This document shows positions 17,952-27,251 of a DNA stretch of 64,000 bases, one piece after another; positions within the stretch are counted from its first letter, which is position 1, and each line of letters begins with the position of its first letter. The notes under the pieces were generated by a model, which did no database searches, was not told where the DNA came from, and saw only the letters and a list, made by a program, of their open reading frames with translations. Origin of the DNA: Plebeiibacterium sediminum (GTDB lineage: Bacteria; Bacteroidota; Bacteroidia; Bacteroidales; Marinilabiliaceae); contig NZ_JAPDPJ010000024.1 in assembly GCF_026013605.1 (NCBI RefSeq), positions 1 to 64,000 on the forward strand. Reading direction: 5' to 3'. The position numbers and the translations under genes are program-made.

Positions 17952-18398
17952 TTAACTTCCTGTTTTTCCTAACATCTGGGCTTTTGTTGTTCTGCGCTTC
18001 AAAAATCGCTCACACTGTTGCATCCTGTCATAACCCAACATTGTTCCTAATATAAAATCTTCTTCATCAGTAAAATCATTTAATGTTTTATGTCCGAACG
18101 ATTCAATAATCTTAACACATTTATCATTACCGAAAAACACATTTATTTTACCGGAAGGAAGTTGCTGCATATAAAAAGAAATTCCTTTACGGGTTAACAT
18201 TTCTTCGGTAATATGCTTTTCTCTTCTGTTCATCGTATGTAATACTAAATTTCTCAAGCCTTTTTTGTATTCATATACATGATGCATTAATATTTGCATC
18301 TCAGCGCTTTTATAATCCTCAATTTTAATTCTCATCCTGTCTGAATTATCATTTTGGAACTGTTCTCCTTGTAATGTTAAATGATCCTCTACTCTCAT
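17952..18398 (-). CDS. DUF2023 family protein
   Basis: The region from about residue 35 to the end carries the pattern I associate with DUF2023: HHVYEYKKGLRNLVLHTM, SFYMQQLPSGKINVFFGNDKC, then EEDFILGTMLGYDRMQQCERFLKRR. The family is small (about 110-120 residues), conserved and of unknown function; known members occur in Bacteroidota and Chlorobi. The first 30 residues here look like an extension, and internal ATG codons at residues 22 and 34 are alternative starts. No operon partner is evident. Confidence 0.68.
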   Translation of the reverse strand: MRVEDHLTLQGEQFQNDNSDRMRIKIEDYKSAEMQILMHHVYEYKKGLRNLVLHTMNRREKHITEEMLTRKGISFYMQQLPSGKINVFFGNDKCVKIIESFGHKTLNDFTDEEDFILGTMLGYDRMQQCERFLKRRTTKAQMLGKTGS

Positions 18399-18756
18399 AA
18401 CATTGAAATTTAGAATTACTACTTATCTGTTTTCATTGTTTTAATGACAATACAAATGAAATGATTATTCTCCACTGCCTCAATCCCTAATAATTATGAA
18501 TTCAATTGTACCAAAAGCTGTTGTAAAACAATTATATGCTATTATAATAACTACTTTATAGATATTTCAGGCACTATTCATAACAAAAGAGTAACTATTT
18601 ATAGTGAGCAATATTTTACTTTATGCTGAATTACAAGCAATTACCTTTACCACAACTATTTTATCCCTTCATAATAATAACGCAAATAACTAATTGTAAG
18701 GATTGTCCTGGAAATGCAACTCATCTACTTTTGGATTAAAATTAAAACTCATAAAA

Positions 18757-18912
18757 ATGGACAGAACAATTCACCTACAAGAAAATCAACAAGGTATCAG
18801 ATTATTAATGGTTGGAGCTTTTCCTCTTTTACAAGAAAGCTGGATGAATACGAAAGAAAAGGAAACTGAAGAGTCTTACAAACGAGACACAACGAAACAT
18901 CAAAAATCTTAA
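18757..18912 (+). CDS. Possible small ORF, 51 codons (doubtful)
   Basis: From the ATG at 18757 a 51-codon frame (MDRTIHLQENQQGIRLLMVG...) runs to a stop at 18912, and a terminator follows 60 bases later. The same stretch is also open in another frame from an ATG at 18714 with AAGGA upstream (MQLIYFWIKIKTHKNG...). Neither looks like a known protein. The existence of a plus-strand gene here is uncertain; a frameshifted remnant is also possible. Confidence 0.2.
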   Translation: MDRTIHLQENQQGIRLLMVGAFPLLQESWMNTKEKETEESYKRDTTKHQKS

Positions 18913-18970
18913 CTGCTATACCCATTAACAAGGTTTATCAACTACTTAATGTATGGATTATACAAATAAA

Positions 18971-19015
18971 AAAGCCCCATGAACTTATACTAAAATTCAT
19001 AGGGCTTTTTTATTT
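18971..19015. terminator. Bidirectional terminator
   Basis: The stem AAAGCCC.ATGAA / TTCAT.GGGCTTT (one mismatch) is flanked by an A run on the left and TTTTTTATTT on the right. It should stop the minus-strand esterase gene that ends at 19029 as well as any plus-strand transcript. Confidence 0.8.
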
Positions 19016-19028
19016 CAAGGTATTTAAT

Positions 19029-20108
19029 CTACCACTCTATATTTTCATCAATAAACTGAATCAAACTCTTAGCCATTTTTTTATTATCCTCCACTCTTGG
19101 ATGTCCGCCTTTTTCAATAAAAGGAAAGAAATGAGTATAGATATTTGCATCATCTAATAAAGCCACGGCTTCCTTAACATATCCGGGCCATTCCGATCCT
19201 TCCTGAGTGGCATCCATACTACCTAATGCACATATAATGGAAGCTTCAGGATACTGATCTCTGATCCCTTTCACAAAATGAGCATAGGCATTTACAATAT
19301 AGTCTTTGTCAGGTGTAATATCCCCAAACCTATATTTATATTCGCCATAATCCGGACGTGTAACAATCCACTTATCATTTTGCATCAGGTTCACCACAAC
19401 AATATCTGGTGTTGCTCTTGAAAAGTCCCATTTACTGGTTGAATCCACAGGATTTAAGCGATCCCAGATCTCTGGCATAATAGGTCGTTCCCAACTTACA
19501 TTAATACCAATACCTGAACGAACAATGCAATGTACATCGGCATTAAAATGACGAGCAGTTAATGCAGCATAAGTTACGTAGTTATTGGTATAAGTACTAT
19601 CCGCATTATCTCCTCCGGTAAGGTTCTCAATTGCATATCCGGCAGTAATACTGTTTCCATAAAACTCCATCAGTCTGCCACTCTTCTCTGGTAAGCTTTT
19701 TAACTTACCGGCAATTGTAAAGCCTAAAAAACCAGTTTGTCCGGTAATCCATTCATTACGTTTTACCAATGAAATGGTGTGTATTTTTTCAGGAGCCAAT
19801 CCTTTTGCCAAATTGTACTTCTGAATACCCTGATTCAATTTCAGAGGATAAACTGAATCCTGATCAAGAACTACATTAAAGTAGTTTAACCCATGTTCAT
19901 CATTTAAGGTAGCAGCAATATCACTCCCCTTAAACTGAACAGTGATAGCAGAACCACTCCAATAAATTACAGGTTCTGAAGCATTATCAAAGTTAATACG
20001 ACCAACATAATCAATTTGCTCATTATCCGGTTTTACTTCAATAATTTTGGGAGCACATCCTATAAAAGCAAGGCCAAGAACAATTAATGAATATTTAGCA
20101 AGTGTCAT
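19029..20108 (-). CDS. SGNH/GDSL acetylesterase (CE2-like) lipoprotein
   Basis: The lipobox is GLAFIGC (Cys18), so it is a lipid-anchored envelope enzyme. The N-terminal beta-sandwich (about 35-135: GRINFDNASEPVIYWSGSAI, GFTIAGKL) and the C-terminal SGNH hydrolase match carbohydrate esterase family 2, which removes acetyl groups from xylan-type polysaccharides. The nucleophile is Ser153 in YGNSITAG, a GDSL variant; His336 in GGHPRVEDN is the catalytic histidine. It is 359 residues, close to the usual family length. A Dabb gene lies 18 bases upstream on the same strand. Confidence 0.85.
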   Translation of the reverse strand: MTLAKYSLIVLGLAFIGCAPKIIEVKPDNEQIDYVGRINFDNASEPVIYWSGSAITVQFKGSDIAATLNDEHGLNYFNVVLDQDSVYPLKLNQGIQKYNLAKGLAPEKIHTISLVKRNEWITGQTGFLGFTIAGKLKSLPEKSGRLMEFYGNSITAGYAIENLTGGDNADSTYTNNYVTYAALTARHFNADVHCIVRSGIGINVSWERPIMPEIWDRLNPVDSTSKWDFSRATPDIVVVNLMQNDKWIVTRPDYGEYKYRFGDITPDKDYIVNAYAHFVKGIRDQYPEASIICALGSMDATQEGSEWPGYVKEAVALLDDANIYTHFFPFIEKGGHPRVEDNKKMAKSLIQFIDENIEW

Positions 20109-20126
20109 TTCTTTTTAATTATAAGA

Positions 20127-20426
20127 TTAGATTTCATAATCCACACATGCTCTTTTCTCCAATACCGCTCTCAAAATTGCACCTGCAGCCACATGATCAG
20201 GGTGCTTTGCATAAATATCTAATTCCTCCAGATTATTAAAAGTTGTTTCCAGAACAATATCATATTGCTCATCTGGATTTGCATTTAATCCAACAGTTAA
20301 ACTTTTGATTTCCTTGATTTTTGGAGGTAATGCCTCAAGTGCAGATTTAATTTCATTTAATTTGGCATTTTTTGCTTCAGCCGATTCAAATTCTTGTAGT
20401 TGAAATAATACAACGTGTTTAATCAT
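20127..20426 (-). CDS. Dabb (stress-responsive A/B barrel) family protein
   Basis: A 99-residue single-domain dimeric alpha/beta-barrel protein. It begins with IKHVVLFQLQEF, contains EALPPKIKEIKSLTVGLNAN and ends with YAKHPDHVAAGAILRAVLEKRACVDYE, matching the Dabb (PF07876) pattern. The family is poorly characterised and includes some catalytic members. It starts the two-gene minus-strand unit with the acetylesterase and diverges from udk. Confidence 0.85.
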   Translation of the reverse strand: MIKHVVLFQLQEFESAEAKNAKLNEIKSALEALPPKIKEIKSLTVGLNANPDEQYDIVLETTFNNLEELDIYAKHPDHVAAGAILRAVLEKRACVDYEI

Positions 20427-20555
20427 TACTTATTTATTAAAGGTTATACAGTAAATTATATTTTTGAATGTTTAATTATAGATTTTCTTATCTGTATGTT
20501 ACAAACATCAATTAATCAATTCTTATCTTTACAAATATAAAAATAAAGTGGGCAC

Positions 20556-21173
20556 ATGTTAATAATTGGTATTGCGGGAGGAACAGGCTCCGGAAAAACA
20601 ACTGTTGTTAGAAAAATTATTGAACAACTTCCGGAAGGCGAAGTTACTGTACTTCCTCAGGATTCTTATTATAAGGACAATAGTAATATTTCATTGGAAG
20701 AAAGAAAGAAATTAAATTTTGATCATCCTGAAAGTATTGAATGGGATCTTTTAATTGACCATCTCAAAAGGTTAAAAAACAATGAGAGTATTGAAATGCC
20801 TTCATACTCATATTTAACATGTACCCGAAGTGAAGAAACCACTACAATCAATCCAAGAGATGTGGTTATTGTTGAAGGTATTTTAATTCTGGGGCATAAA
20901 AGGCTGAGAGAATTAATGAACTTAAAGGTTTTTGTTGATGCCGAAGCAGATGACCGTTTATCGCGTGTTATTCTTCGCGATATTATTGAACGTGGCAGGG
21001 ATGTAAAACAAGTTTTGGATCGTTACACCGAAACTGTAAAACCTAGTCACCTTCAGTTTATTGAACCAACAAAAAGATATGCTGACTTAATTGTTCCCCA
21101 GGGTGGTAACAATAAGGTAGCCATAAACTTATTGAAACAACATATTGAACAAAATCTTAATCTAACCAACTAA
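20556..21173 (+). CDS. udk: Uridine kinase
   Basis: Phosphorylates uridine and cytidine with ATP or GTP in the pyrimidine salvage pathway. The P-loop GGTGSGKTT is at residues 8-16. It is followed by the family pattern LPQDSYYKD (nucleoside-binding loop), FDHPESIEWDLL and VIVEGILIL. At 205 residues it is of normal length. A box resembling the Bacteroidota -7 element (TATCTTTA, 20524-20531) lies about 25 bases upstream. The exonuclease gene starts two bases after the stop, so the two are co-transcribed. Confidence 0.95.
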   Translation: MLIIGIAGGTGSGKTTVVRKIIEQLPEGEVTVLPQDSYYKDNSNISLEERKKLNFDHPESIEWDLLIDHLKRLKNNESIEMPSYSYLTCTRSEETTTINPRDVVIVEGILILGHKRLRELMNLKVFVDAEADDRLSRVILRDIIERGRDVKQVLDRYTETVKPSHLQFIEPTKRYADLIVPQGGNNKVAINLLKQHIEQNLNLTN

Positions 21174-21175
21174 TT

Positions 21176-21898
21176 ATGCTTGACCAGTTAGCTCCCGAAA
21201 ACATTCTTTTTATTGATATTGAAACGGTTCCTCAACATGAAAACTATGCAGATCAGGATGAGATTATGCAGCAGTTATGGGATAAAAAGGCAGCTTACTT
21301 CTTAAAAGATGAAGAAACACCTGCTGATATATATGAACGTGCCGGCATTTATGCTGAGTTTGGAAAAATAGTATGTATTTCTGCAGGAATCATACATCAT
21401 GTAAAAGGTGAAATGCACTTTAAAGTGAAGAGTTTTGCTGGTGAAGATGAAAAACGTTTGCTAATGGAGTTTTCGGATATGCTGGATCATTTTATGAGCA
21501 AAAGTCCCAACCATAACCTGTGCGGACATAATGCCAAGGAATTTGATTTCCCATATATTGCACGCCGAATGCTGATTAATGGATTAAAGCTCCCACAGTG
21601 TTTAAATATTGCTGGTAAAAAGCCCTGGGAAATTAAATTTATTGATACGCTGGACTTATGGAAGTTTGGAGATTATAAGCATTATACTTCCCTAAATCTG
21701 TTGACTACTATATTCAATATTCCTTCTCCTAAAGATGACATTGACGGCAGTCAGGTTGCAGAAGTGTACTACAAAGAAAAAGACATTGAACGTATTGCTA
21801 TTTACTGCGAAAAAGATGTTTTGGCTACTGCTCAATTGCTTTTACGCTTTATGGGCAAACCTTTGATTGAACAAGATTATTTTGAAAGAGTGATATAG
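21176..21898 (+). CDS. PolB-like 3'-5' exonuclease (DEDDy)
   Basis: A stand-alone 3'-5' exonuclease-like protein of 240 residues. The DEDD motifs are visible: DIETVP (Asp14, Glu16) for ExoI, CGHNAKEFDFPYIARRM for ExoII and YCEKDVLATAQLLLRF for ExoIII with the tyrosine of the DEDDy type. The pattern matches the family called predicted 3'-5' exonuclease related to the proofreading domain of polymerase B (PF10108). A DNA or RNA trimming role in the cytoplasm is likely, without a known substrate. It follows udk by two bases. Confidence 0.88.
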   Translation: MLDQLAPENILFIDIETVPQHENYADQDEIMQQLWDKKAAYFLKDEETPADIYERAGIYAEFGKIVCISAGIIHHVKGEMHFKVKSFAGEDEKRLLMEFSDMLDHFMSKSPNHNLCGHNAKEFDFPYIARRMLINGLKLPQCLNIAGKKPWEIKFIDTLDLWKFGDYKHYTSLNLLTTIFNIPSPKDDIDGSQVAEVYYKEKDIERIAIYCEKDVLATAQLLLRFMGKPLIEQDYFERVI

Positions 21899-22191
21899 TC
21901 AGGGAACAGGGATAAAGGAACAAGGAAGTACATCTCTAATATACTTGGAACAACGGAGATCACCTAGACGCTATGTTACTCACAAAGAGCTCAAAGAAAT
22001 ATCTAAATGTTACTCTGTGATATACCTCTGTGGTCTCTGTGGTGAGAAAATACGATTGTAAATTATTCAGATGAAAAAATTAGGGAAGCACACCTCTAAT
22101 ATACTTATAACCAACAAGATCACCCAAACACTTCGCTTCACACAAAGAACTCGAAGAAATATCTCTGTGTTACCTCAACGATAAAAGCAGT
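21899..22191. repeat. Pair of ~83-nt imperfect direct repeats
   Basis: Two copies at about 21931-22013 and 22092-22174 share CTCTAATATACTT, AGATCACC, CACAAAGA and GAAATATCT blocks in the same order. They follow a purine-rich AGGGAACAGGGATAAAGG tail after the exonuclease stop and flank a CTCTGTGGT-rich stretch. No ORF is supported. This resembles the low-complexity intergenic repeats common in Bacteroidota genomes. Confidence 0.55.
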
Positions 22192-23007
22192 TTAATTTGC
22201 AATAAAATAACGTACCGTTTTTACAAACAACTCTGTTTGTTCTGCATGAAGCCAATGTCCGGCATCAGGTATTGTTGTTAGTTGAGCTGAAGGAAAAAAA
22301 CGACGCACCTGCTGCATATCTTCCTCCTGAACGTAGGGAGAATTTCCTCCTTTTATTAAGTAAACATCCTTTGCTTCAGGAAAAACAAGCTGCCCTTCTA
22401 TATCTGAAAATCCATCCATAATTCGATGTAAATTATCTGATATAACTTTAATATTTAATTTCCAATACAACGATTTATCTTCGTTTCTTGCAATATTTTT
22501 TAGCAAAAACGAACGAACCATAGTATTGGGAATCTTATCCTTAAGATACTTGTCTATTTCACTTCTGGATTTGTAATCTGTAGGATTTACAGATAAGAGT
22601 GCTTTTACAATACTCTCGTGATCATTGGTTATTTTAGCATAATTACTAAAACCTCCGTACGATTTAGGTGCAATATCCAAAATCAAAAGTTTATCAACTT
22701 TATCCGGATATTTTAAGGCAAAACGCATGGCTGTTTTACCTCCCATTGAATGCCCCATGATAATAGCAGATTGCAAATTTACATGCTGCATAAATTGATT
22801 TAAATCATCAGCCATCACCTCATAATTCATATCAGAAGAATGAGGTGAACGCCCGTGATTTCTTTGGTCAATGATGTAGATATTACAAATATCTTCAAGA
22901 TACTTTGAAACAGTCAACCAATTATCTGATGAACCATAAAGTCCATGAATAATAATCAGGTTTCTATCACCATTACCTATATGTTTGCTAAACAACTCCA
23001 TCGTCAT
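22192..23007 (-). CDS. Alpha/beta hydrolase (YbfF-like esterase)
   Basis: A 271-residue cytoplasmic hydrolase. It shows the oxyanion turn IIHGLYGSSDNW (19-30), DQRNHGRSPHS, the nucleophile elbow MGHSMGG with Ser87 and the late histidine DAGHWLHAEQ, in the layout of E. coli YbfF. Members cleave short-chain acyl esters or thioesters. It has two adjacent start codons (23007 and 23001) and lies 14 bases downstream of pdxJ, so it is probably the second gene of that transcript. Confidence 0.85.
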   Translation of the reverse strand: MTMELFSKHIGNGDRNLIIIHGLYGSSDNWLTVSKYLEDICNIYIIDQRNHGRSPHSSDMNYEVMADDLNQFMQHVNLQSAIIMGHSMGGKTAMRFALKYPDKVDKLLILDIAPKSYGGFSNYAKITNDHESIVKALLSVNPTDYKSRSEIDKYLKDKIPNTMVRSFLLKNIARNEDKSLYWKLNIKVISDNLHRIMDGFSDIEGQLVFPEAKDVYLIKGGNSPYVQEEDMQQVRRFFPSAQLTTIPDAGHWLHAEQTELFVKTVRYFIAN

Positions 23008-23021
23008 TTATAAACAACAGA

Positions 23022-23738
23022 TTATCGCTTGAGTTGTTCTTTATACAGTTTAACTGCTTTTTCAAGGCCAATATAAAGTGCATCACAAATTAAAGCATGA
23101 CCTATTGAAACTTCAGCAAGGAAAGGAATTTTCTCTGAGAAGAACTTTAGGTTTTCCAGGCTTAAATCATGACCAGCATTAATTTTTAATCCTACTTTTT
23201 TAGCCATCTCCGCAGCAGCTACAAAAGGAGCAATTGCCTTTTCTCTGTCTTTTGCATACATGGCTGCATAAGGCTCAGTATAAAGTTCTACCCTATCAGT
23301 ACCAGTTGCTGCAGCATTTGAAATATTATCTAAATCAGTATCAATAAATATAGAAGTACGAATTCCATATTCACTAAACTCTGAAATAATTTCCTGTAAG
23401 AATGATTTATTTTTAATTGTATCCCATCCAGCATTCGAAGTTATAGCTTCTGGTGGATCAGGAACAAGGGTTACCTGGTGAGGCTTTACCTTTTTCACCA
23501 AATCAATAAAGTTTCTTGATGGATACCCTTCAATGTTAAACTCTGTTTTAATAATTGGTTTAATATCCATAACATCCTGATACGTAATGTGTCTTTCATC
23601 AGGACGAGGATGTACTGTAACTCCATCTGCACCAAATAACTGAACATCAACAGCTGATTTTACAACATTTGGCATATCACCACCTCTTGAGTTTCTTAGG
23701 GTGGCCACTTTATTAATATTTACACTCAGTTTTGTCAT
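23022..23738 (-). CDS. pdxJ: Pyridoxine 5'-phosphate synthase
   Basis: Catalyses the last ring-closing step of pyridoxal-phosphate synthesis by the DXP-dependent route, joining 3-amino-1-hydroxyacetone phosphate and deoxyxylulose phosphate. The family signatures are all present: [17 protein letters not shown] (4-20), [16 protein letters not shown] (36-51), TLVPDPPEA, and [14 protein letters not shown]. At 238 residues it is of normal length. It diverges from the CBS gene at 23920, an arrangement I recognise from other Bacteroidota. Confidence 0.97.
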   Translation of the reverse strand: MTKLSVNINKVATLRNSRGGDMPNVVKSAVDVQLFGADGVTVHPRPDERHITYQDVMDIKPIIKTEFNIEGYPSRNFIDLVKKVKPHQVTLVPDPPEAITSNAGWDTIKNKSFLQEIISEFSEYGIRTSIFIDTDLDNISNAAATGTDRVELYTEPYAAMYAKDREKAIAPFVAAAEMAKKVGLKINAGHDLSLENLKFFSEKIPFLAEVSIGHALICDALYIGLEKAVKLYKEQLKR

Positions 23739-23919
23739 TAAAACCTTATTTTAGTCAACATTCTTTGCTTTTTAATCCAAAATATAAAAATAAACTTATC
23801 AATTACTTGATTGTTTACTTATATGCAACTAAATTTAAGCAAAGTCGTAATAAAAAAATGGGGAGAACTTAATTGTTCATCCCGCAGCAAAGTTAAGAGT
23901 ATTTCTTGAAACACATTGT

Positions 23920-24585
23920 ATGTTAGCACAAGATTTGATATCAGATATAGTTCCAGCACTGAAAACCTCTGATTCTGGGCTAGATGCCCTAAATTGGATG
24001 GAGGTATTTAGAGTGTCTCATTTACCTATTGTAAACAACAAAGAGTTTTTAGGTTTAATAACTGACACTGATATTTTTGATTTAAATAAACCAGAGGAAC
24101 CTCTTGGTAATCACAAACTTTCGCTTACTGCACCATATGTTTTTTACAACCAACACATTTATTCTGTAATTGAAATAGCATCCAGACTGCAACTTACTGT
24201 AATTCCGGTTTTATCAGAAAATAAAGAATATTTGGGTATGATTACTCAAACGGATTTATTAAAAAATTATGCAGAATTAATTGCTGTTCATACTCCGGGA
24301 GGTATTATTGAAATTGAAATGCCGGCCTATGAATATTCTATTTCTGAGATAGCTCAAATAATTGAAGATGCAGATACAAAGGTTCTTAGCTTCTACGTGA
24401 ATCAAAAAGATGCTAATTCGCCTTTAAAAATTACAATTAAATTAAACAGAGAAGATATTCGTCCTGTTTTAAGGGCGTTTGACAGATATGATTATACAGT
24501 AACAGCATCCTATTCGGAGCACAATACTGTTGACGAAGTTGTTAAGAAAAATTACGACGCACTAATCAGGTATTTAGATGTTTAG
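23920..24585 (+). CDS. CBS domain protein with ACT-like C-terminus
   Basis: Two CBS motifs (about residues 10-60, with LPIVNNKEFLGLITDTDIF, and about 72-125, with VIPVLSENKEYLGMITQTDLL) are followed by an ACT-like region (about 137-221), the layout seen in AcuB-type proteins. Such proteins bind adenine nucleotides and may act as regulatory subunits. It begins a plus-strand group with the Omp85-like gene and nadK, divergent from pdxJ. Confidence 0.82.
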   Translation: MLAQDLISDIVPALKTSDSGLDALNWMEVFRVSHLPIVNNKEFLGLITDTDIFDLNKPEEPLGNHKLSLTAPYVFYNQHIYSVIEIASRLQLTVIPVLSENKEYLGMITQTDLLKNYAELIAVHTPGGIIEIEMPAYEYSISEIAQIIEDADTKVLSFYVNQKDANSPLKITIKLNREDIRPVLRAFDRYDYTVTASYSEHNTVDEVVKKNYDALIRYLDV

Positions 24586-24686
24586 ATTGTCTTTGTAAAC
24601 CGCAAAATAAACGTTTTTCAATATTGTAGTTCTACACTTCAATACGAATCACTTTTTAATGCTTATCAAAGACATTAAGAACAAGT

Positions 24687-26141
24687 GTGTTTTTTGAAAA
24701 AGGTTTGCTTTTGAAGGTGTTTGGTTTACATATCATATTTGGGATGCTTTTTTTATGCTTCAGTTTCTTCTCTGGATTTGACGCATTCTCTATTAATAAT
24801 CCTTCAGCAGATCTGTTAGAAGTCAATGACACCATTTTTGTAAATACCATTAAGGTTTCAGGTGATAAAAAAACACGATCGAGAATCATCAGAAATGAAC
24901 TGCTATTTAAAAGAGGCGACCGAATTGCAAAATCAGATTTTTATGATCTGATTGGAAAAAGCCGACAAAATCTGTTAAACACTTCTCTTTTCAATTTTGT
25001 ATATATCAATTACAGTTTCCCTAATAATAAGGAAGTTGATTTTGAAATTAAGGTAGATGAACGATGGTACACCTGGGTATTGCCATTATTTGAACATGCC
25101 GACAGAAATTTTAGTGCATTTTTGGATAATGGCGATTGGAGCAGAATGAATTACGGTATTTATCTGAAGCAAGAGAACTTCAGAGGCATGAATGAATTAT
25201 TAAAACTCAAACTAAGAGTTGGCTATTTAAACGAAGTAGAAGTCATCTTTTCTTCGGCTAAAAGAAACAATAAACTGGGCTGGGGAACCTCATTTAATTA
25301 TGCTGCTCAGAACCAGGTTTCGTATGGCATATTGGACAATAAAGCGATTTATTTTAAAACCAGTAATTCATTTATAGAACAACAGGTAGCCTCTGATTTA
25401 TATTTACACTATCGCCACGGATTTTTTAATCGTCACAGACTGACTTTAAGCTACAATTCTTATAACATTAAAGATACCCTAGCTCTATTAAACCCTAACT
25501 ACCTGGCCAACGGCAGTAACTTTTTAAATTACCTTTCTCTGGCATATAAGTATAATTTAGATTTAAGAGATTCAAAAACTTATCCTTTAAAAGGAAATAT
25601 GTTTGAAGGCTGCCTGGCTCGAAACGGATTAGGCATTATAAACAACGACATCAACAATTTTTCTTTAAAATTACTTTTTCAGCAATACGGAAAAATCAGG
25701 AAACGACTTTATTATGGAGCCAGCTTTGGTGGAATTGCCAATTCAAATAACAACAACCCTTTTGTAATCAGTAATGGATTGGGATACAAAGAGTTTTTAA
25801 ATGGATTTGAATACAATGTCATCGAAAGTGACAATTATGGTTATGTAAAAAATAAATTTTTATTTGAGTTAATACCAACCAAAACTGCTTACATTAACTT
25901 TATTAATCTCAATCAATTCTCAAAACTACACTATGCAGTTTACGTTAAACCATTTTTTGATGCCGGATATGTTCATAAACAACACCCGAACATTTCTAAT
26001 TCATTGAGCAACTCCCTGTTATACAGCTATGGACTTGGCGTAGATTTAGTAACTTATTACGACAAGGTTTTATCTGTAAATTATGCCATCAACAGCATCG
26101 GTATTAAAGGATTTTACATTCACCTTAACCTTGCCATGTAG
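24687..26141 (+). CDS. Omp85-like outer membrane protein with POTRA domain
   Basis: A GTG at 24687 opens a frame whose first 35 residues form a signal-like hydrophobic stretch (FGMLFLCFSFFSG). Then comes one POTRA-like module (about 45-120: NTIKVSGDKKTRSRIIRNEL, LLNTSLFNFVYINYSF) and a C-terminal 16-strand-type barrel (about 130-484) ending in a strand with hydrophobic alternation. The layout resembles short Omp85/surface-antigen proteins rather than full BamA. No ATG lies upstream in frame. It lies between the CBS gene and nadK, so the three may be co-transcribed. Confidence 0.78.
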   Translation: MFFEKGLLLKVFGLHIIFGMLFLCFSFFSGFDAFSINNPSADLLEVNDTIFVNTIKVSGDKKTRSRIIRNELLFKRGDRIAKSDFYDLIGKSRQNLLNTSLFNFVYINYSFPNNKEVDFEIKVDERWYTWVLPLFEHADRNFSAFLDNGDWSRMNYGIYLKQENFRGMNELLKLKLRVGYLNEVEVIFSSAKRNNKLGWGTSFNYAAQNQVSYGILDNKAIYFKTSNSFIEQQVASDLYLHYRHGFFNRHRLTLSYNSYNIKDTLALLNPNYLANGSNFLNYLSLAYKYNLDLRDSKTYPLKGNMFEGCLARNGLGIINNDINNFSLKLLFQQYGKIRKRLYYGASFGGIANSNNNNPFVISNGLGYKEFLNGFEYNVIESDNYGYVKNKFLFELIPTKTAYINFINLNQFSKLHYAVYVKPFFDAGYVHKQHPNISNSLSNSLLYSYGLGVDLVTYYDKVLSVNYAINSIGIKGFYIHLNLAM

Positions 26142-26244
26142 TTTTTTAATGTTTTATTTTGACGCACTAAATTACCTGATTACTTTTGAGCACATAAATT
26201 ACAACAGCACCACATAAAACAATTTAATTACTAATAACTCACAT

Positions 26245-27126
26245 ATGCGGATCGCAATTTTTGGCAAACAATTTTCAGATTTATTTAAAGATAGTTGTAT
26301 CAGCCTTTTTAAAAAGCTCAGAGACCATCAGGCTGACATCATTATTTATAAGCCTTTTTATGATTTTCTTTTTCAGAAATTTGATATTGCAGCCTTTGAA
26401 TTTAAAGTATTTGCAAACAGCGATGAATTAAAGGGCATTGATTTGTTTTTAAGTATTGGTGGAGATGGTACTATTCTAAATGCCATTACTTTAGTTAAGG
26501 ATTCTAACATTCCGATTGTTGGTATTAACAGCGGAAGACTTGGTTTTTTAGCTGATATTTCAGAGGAGGATATTAACAATGCGATAAACCACATCTTTTC
26601 TGGAAATTATAAGATCAATGAAGTTGAACTCCTGCAATTAAAAACGGAGAACAATCTTTTTGGAGATCTTAATATCGGACTAAATGAATTGGCAGTTCAG
26701 AAAAGGGATTCTGCTTCCATGATAAGTATTCATACTTATTTGGATGGTCAGTTTTTAAATTCGTATTGGGCAGATGGATTAATTGTTGCAACTGCTATTG
26801 GTTCAACAGCCTATTCATTAAGTGTTGGCGGACCTATTATTCACCCCAAAGCTCAATGCCACGTTATTACACCAATAGCTCCACATAACTTAACCGTACG
26901 ACCAATGGTTGTTCCCAACAACCTAAATATTACACTTAAAGTTGAAGGTCGATCAGACACTTACCTGGCAACATTGGATTCAAGAAGTGAAATTTTTGAA
27001 GAATCGCTGGAGTTAAATATACAAAAAGCACCATTTTCAATTAAACTGGTTGACCTGCCTGGCATTAATTATTATGCCACTTTACGCAACAAATTAATGT
27101 GGGGAGCTGATAAAAGAAATTATTAA
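26245..27126 (+). CDS. nadK: NAD kinase
   Basis: Makes NADP from NAD and ATP. The catalytic GGDGT is at residues 72-76, followed by NSGRLGFLAD, NELAVQKRDSASM, YWADGLIVATAIGSTAYSLSVGGPI and ITPIAPHNLTVRP, all hallmark motifs. It is 293 residues, the usual length. It lies in the same plus-strand group as the CBS and Omp85-like genes and ends at a strong terminator. Confidence 0.97.
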   Translation: MRIAIFGKQFSDLFKDSCISLFKKLRDHQADIIIYKPFYDFLFQKFDIAAFEFKVFANSDELKGIDLFLSIGGDGTILNAITLVKDSNIPIVGINSGRLGFLADISEEDINNAINHIFSGNYKINEVELLQLKTENNLFGDLNIGLNELAVQKRDSASMISIHTYLDGQFLNSYWADGLIVATAIGSTAYSLSVGGPIIHPKAQCHVITPIAPHNLTVRPMVVPNNLNITLKVEGRSDTYLATLDSRSEIFEESLELNIQKAPFSIKLVDLPGINYYATLRNKLMWGADKRNY

Positions 27127-27132
27127 CATGAA

Positions 27133-27175
27133 AAAACCACGAATCTCAAAATTATATTTTGAAACTCGTGGTTTA
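27133..27175 (+). terminator. Terminator after nadK
   Basis: AAACCACGA and TCGTGGTTT arms with an inner CAAAAT / ATTTTG pairing form a long stem directly after the nadK stop. The downstream T run is short, so termination is likely but not certain. The same stem could serve the minus-strand gene ending at 27252. Confidence 0.65.
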
Positions 27176-27251
27176 ACATTAACAACCTAGGATTACAAAA
27201 TGTAAAACCTTGCAAAAATTAACTTATATAAATCTAAAAATCAGTCAAATA

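Larger units (their letters stand above)
18399..19028. other. 630-base gap, one doubtful small ORF
   Basis: The stretch is AT-rich and mostly featureless. From 18700 a short, possibly coding plus-strand stretch appears (see the separate entry), and from 18971 a bidirectional terminator. No tRNA or other RNA gene is seen. Confidence 0.4.
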
